Positions 62,043-64,000 of a DNA stretch of 64,000 bases are shown here, piece by piece. A model generated the notes under the pieces. That model saw only the letters and a list, made by a program, of their open reading frames with translations. It was not told the DNA's origin and made no database searches. Source of the DNA: Actinophytocola algeriensis (GTDB lineage: Bacteria; Actinomycetota; Actinomycetes; Mycobacteriales; Pseudonocardiaceae); assembly GCF_014203735.1 (NCBI RefSeq), contig NZ_JACHJQ010000004.1:909591-973590 (forward strand). Direction: 5' to 3'. Positions within the stretch are counted from its first letter, which is position 1. Each line of letters begins with the position of its first letter. The translations under genes and the position numbers were made by a program.

Positions 62043-63311
62043 GTGTCGAGCACCGTGATAGTGATCATTGTCGCCGTAGTCGTGCTGCTCGCGCTCGCGG
62101 TCATCGCGGGCGTGGTGCTGAACCGCAGGCGGCGGATCAACCTGACGGAGAAGCCGTCGGTCGAGGAGAAGCCCGTCAAGGGCGGCTACCAGACCGGCAG
62201 CGGCATCAGCTTCACACAGGGCGGCCCCAAGACAGCCGCCCCACCGGACGAGGTGGTCGAGGCCGAGCCGGAGGAGGTCGAGGCCGCCGTCGAGGCGGGT
62301 CCCGAGGTCATCCCGGCCGAACCCACGATCGTCGACGAGGTCGCACCGACCGAGCCGCCGGCCCCGATCGAGGAGATCGACCCCACCGAGGGCCGCCTGG
62401 AGCGGCTCCGCGGCCGCCTGTCCCGCTCCCGGTCCGCCTTCGGGCAGGGGCTGCTGGGCCTGCTCGGCGCCGGTGACCTGGACGAGGACTCCTGGACCGA
62501 GGTCGAGGACACCCTCCTCCTCGCCGACCTGGGCGCCGCCACCACCACCGAGATCGTCGAGCGCCTCCGCACGGAGCTGGTCGCCCGCGGTGTCCGCACC
62601 TCCGACCAGGCCCGCACCCTGCTCCGCGAGGTGCTGGTGGACGCGCTGCACCCCGAGATGGACCGCGCCGTCCGCGCACTGCCACACGAGGACAACGGCA
62701 CCAAGTTCCCCGCGGTGGTGCTGGTGACGGGCGTCAACGGCACGGGCAAGACCACGACCACCGGCAAGCTCGCCAGGGTGCTGGTCGCGGACGGCCGTAC
62801 GGTCATGCTGGGGGCCGCCGACACGTTCCGCGCCGCGGCCGTCGAGCAGCTGGCCACCTGGGCGGAGCGGGTAGGCGCCGAGGTGGTGCGCGGCAAGGAG
62901 GGCGCGGACCCGGCCGCGGTGGCGTTCGACTCGGTCAAGCGCGGCGTGGAGACCGGCGTGGACGCGGTCCTGGTCGACACGGCGGGCCGCCTGCACACCA
63001 AGACCGGCCTGATGGACGAGCTGGGCAAGGTCAAGCGAGTGGTCGAGAAGCAGACCAAGGTGGACGAGGTCCTGCTGGTCCTGGACGCCACGACCGGCCA
63101 GAACGGCCTGACGCAGGCGAGGGTGTTCGCCGAGGTCGTGGACATCACCGGCATCGTGCTCACCAAGCTCGACGGGACCGCGAAGGGCGGCATCGTCTTC
63201 CAGGTGCAGCGCGAGCTGGGCGTACCGGTCAAGCTGGTCGGCCTGGGCGAGGGCGCGGACGACCTGGCACCGTTCGAACCGGGCGCGTTCGTCGACGCGC
63301 TCCTGAACTGA
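62043..63311 (+). CDS. ftsY: Signal recognition particle receptor FtsY
   Basis: A 422-residue SRP receptor that delivers ribosomes to the translocon. It has an N-terminal membrane helix (STVIVIIVAVVVLLALAVIAGVVL), an acidic linker and the NG GTPase domain: G1 GVNGTGKTTTTGKLA, DTAGRLHTKTGLMDEL, TKLDGTAKGGIVF and the closing GLGEGADDLAPFEPGAFVDALL. It starts at a GTG. In mycobacteria it is next to smc. Confidence 0.97.
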   Translation: MSSTVIVIIVAVVVLLALAVIAGVVLNRRRRINLTEKPSVEEKPVKGGYQTGSGISFTQGGPKTAAPPDEVVEAEPEEVEAAVEAGPEVIPAEPTIVDEVAPTEPPAPIEEIDPTEGRLERLRGRLSRSRSAFGQGLLGLLGAGDLDEDSWTEVEDTLLLADLGAATTTEIVERLRTELVARGVRTSDQARTLLREVLVDALHPEMDRAVRALPHEDNGTKFPAVVLVTGVNGTGKTTTTGKLARVLVADGRTVMLGAADTFRAAAVEQLATWAERVGAEVVRGKEGADPAAVAFDSVKRGVETGVDAVLVDTAGRLHTKTGLMDELGKVKRVVEKQTKVDEVLLVLDATTGQNGLTQARVFAEVVDITGIVLTKLDGTAKGGIVFQVQRELGVPVKLVGLGEGADDLAPFEPGAFVDALLN

Positions 63312-63321
63312 GGGGCGGGCC

Positions 63322-63897
63322 ATGGAGTTCCAGGACGTCGTTCGCAAGCGCAGGATGGTCCGGAAGTTCCACGCCGACCGCCCGGTCCCGAAGGACGTGC
63401 TCGAGCGGATCCTGCACAACGCGACCCGCGGCCCGTCGGCGGGCTTCTCCCAGGGACAGGCGTTCCTGGTGCTGGAGGGCGAGGACCTGCGGAAGTTCTG
63501 GGAACTGCGCCCGATGAACAACGGCGTGTCCACGGCCCCACTGGTGATCGTCCCGATGGCCTGCAAGAACGTGTACCTGGACCGCTACGCGGAACCGGAC
63601 AAGGGCTGGACCGACCGCGACGAGTCCCGCTGGCCGGTCCCGTTCTGGCACATCGACACCGGCATGGCGGCGCTGCTGATCCTGCAGACCGTCGTGGACC
63701 AGGGCCTCGGCGCCCTGTACTTCGGCATCGTCCCCGACAACGTGGCCCCGTTCCGGGAGCTGTACGGCGTCCCGGACGACCACGAACCCATCGGCGCGAT
63801 CGCGATCGGCTACTCCGACGAACCGGAACAGTCGGGCTCGCCGAAGAAGCGCGGCCGCCGCGCGACCGACGACGTAGTGCACTACGGCCGCTGGTGA
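63322..63897 (+). CDS. Nitroreductase family protein
   Basis: A 191-residue FMN-dependent oxidoreductase of the nitroreductase fold. It begins MEFQDVVRKRRMVRKFHADRPVPKDVLERILHNATRGPSAGFSQGQAF, the FMN-binding start, and has the FWHIDTGMAALLILQTVVDQGLGALYFG helix and AIGYSDEP near the end. The substrate is not known. It starts 10 bases after ftsY and is probably co-transcribed with it. Confidence 0.93.
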   Translation: MEFQDVVRKRRMVRKFHADRPVPKDVLERILHNATRGPSAGFSQGQAFLVLEGEDLRKFWELRPMNNGVSTAPLVIVPMACKNVYLDRYAEPDKGWTDRDESRWPVPFWHIDTGMAALLILQTVVDQGLGALYFGIVPDNVAPFRELYGVPDDHEPIGAIAIGYSDEPEQSGSPKKRGRRATDDVVHYGRW

Positions 63898-63937
63898 CCT
63901 GCCCTGTGCCGTGAAAGACATCCCAGGAGCTTGGGTG

Positions 63938-64000
63938 TCAAGCGGCAGTCTTGCTGGTTTTCTGGGTGTGGTGTGCCCAGGCGGTGGTTTCGTCGTAGAG
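63938..64000 (-). CDS. C-terminal end of an unidentified gene at the window edge
   Basis: A frame open to the window edge ends LYDETTAWAHHTQKTSKTAA. Only 20 residues are visible, so it cannot be assigned. A near-palindrome (GACATCCCA with TGGGTGTC) at the stop could be its terminator. It might be a transposase tail, but that is only an impression. Confidence 0.35.
   Translation of the reverse strand, partial: LYDETTAWAHHTQKTSKTAA

Overview
The window is high-GC actinobacterial DNA with many GTG starts and dense gene packing. The best guess is the family Pseudonocardiaceae (Lentzea/Saccharothrix/Actinosynnema type). The guess rests on the conserved series ddl, DUF3515, thiL, ung, rpmB, DAK2, recG, pyc, rsmD, coaD, sepIVA, DUF177, rpmF, rnc, mutM, acyP, smc, ftsY. 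This is the order I recall for the Mycobacterium tuberculosis Rv2921c-Rv2981c region. The XRE/DUF397 locus and the NgcE-type Tat-exported lipoprotein also fit. No genome search was possible, so the genus is an inference.

Layout. Bases 1-9,000: the end of a cysteine dioxygenase gene, a divergent PNPOx/MocR pair, ddl, a DUF3515 protein, an Lrp-type ligand-binding protein, thiL, a GNAT, a gamma-carbonic anhydrase, ung, a SnoaL-like protein and a LuxR regulator. 9,000-16,000: rpmB, the DAK2 protein, merR-trx, recG and a long DivIVA-domain coiled-coil protein with striking internal repeats. 16,000-23,000: an MMPL exporter, a subtilase, an MDMPI-type protein, a receptor Ser/Thr kinase and a lipoprotein. 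23,000-34,300: pyc, then an accessory islet (CGNR, tetR, a miniature transposable element, a SnoaL-like gene with a palindromic operator, frnE-like, helD-like), then rsmD, coaD and a receptor kinase with a glycosidase-like ectodomain. 34,300-43,500: a GNAT, a secreted tandem RNase Sa-like protein, sepIVA, DUF177-rpmF-rnc-mutM, tetR, kdpDE and a VOC protein. 43,500-50,700: a CAP protein, a Thr-rich membrane protein, acyP, an ECF sigma/anti-sigma pair and smc. 50,700-62,000: accessory genes between smc and ftsY, notably an amino-sugar uptake and recycling cluster (anmK, an SSS symporter, ngcEFG) and a broken XRE regulator with its DUF397 partner. 62,000-64,000: ftsY, a nitroreductase and the 3' end of an unknown gene.

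How it fits together. Much of the window is housekeeping: ribosomal proteins, RNase III, DNA repair (ung, recG, mutM), chromosome segregation (smc), protein targeting (ftsY) and cofactors (thiL, coaD). Envelope biology recurs in ddl, sepIVA, the DivIVA-like coiled coil, CAP, anmK and ngcEFG. Accessory islets sit between otherwise conserved neighbours. No intergenic stretch longer than 300 bases was found. I saw no rRNA, tRNA or CRISPR array.

The most unusual items are four proteins or loci. The first is a secreted protein with two RNase Sa-like domains, the second lacking its catalytic Glu and His. The second is a receptor kinase whose extracellular part looks like a TIM-barrel glycosidase without its expected nucleophile. 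The third is the repeat-built DivIVA-domain protein. The fourth is a 160-bp MITE sitting between a SnoaL-like gene and tetR.
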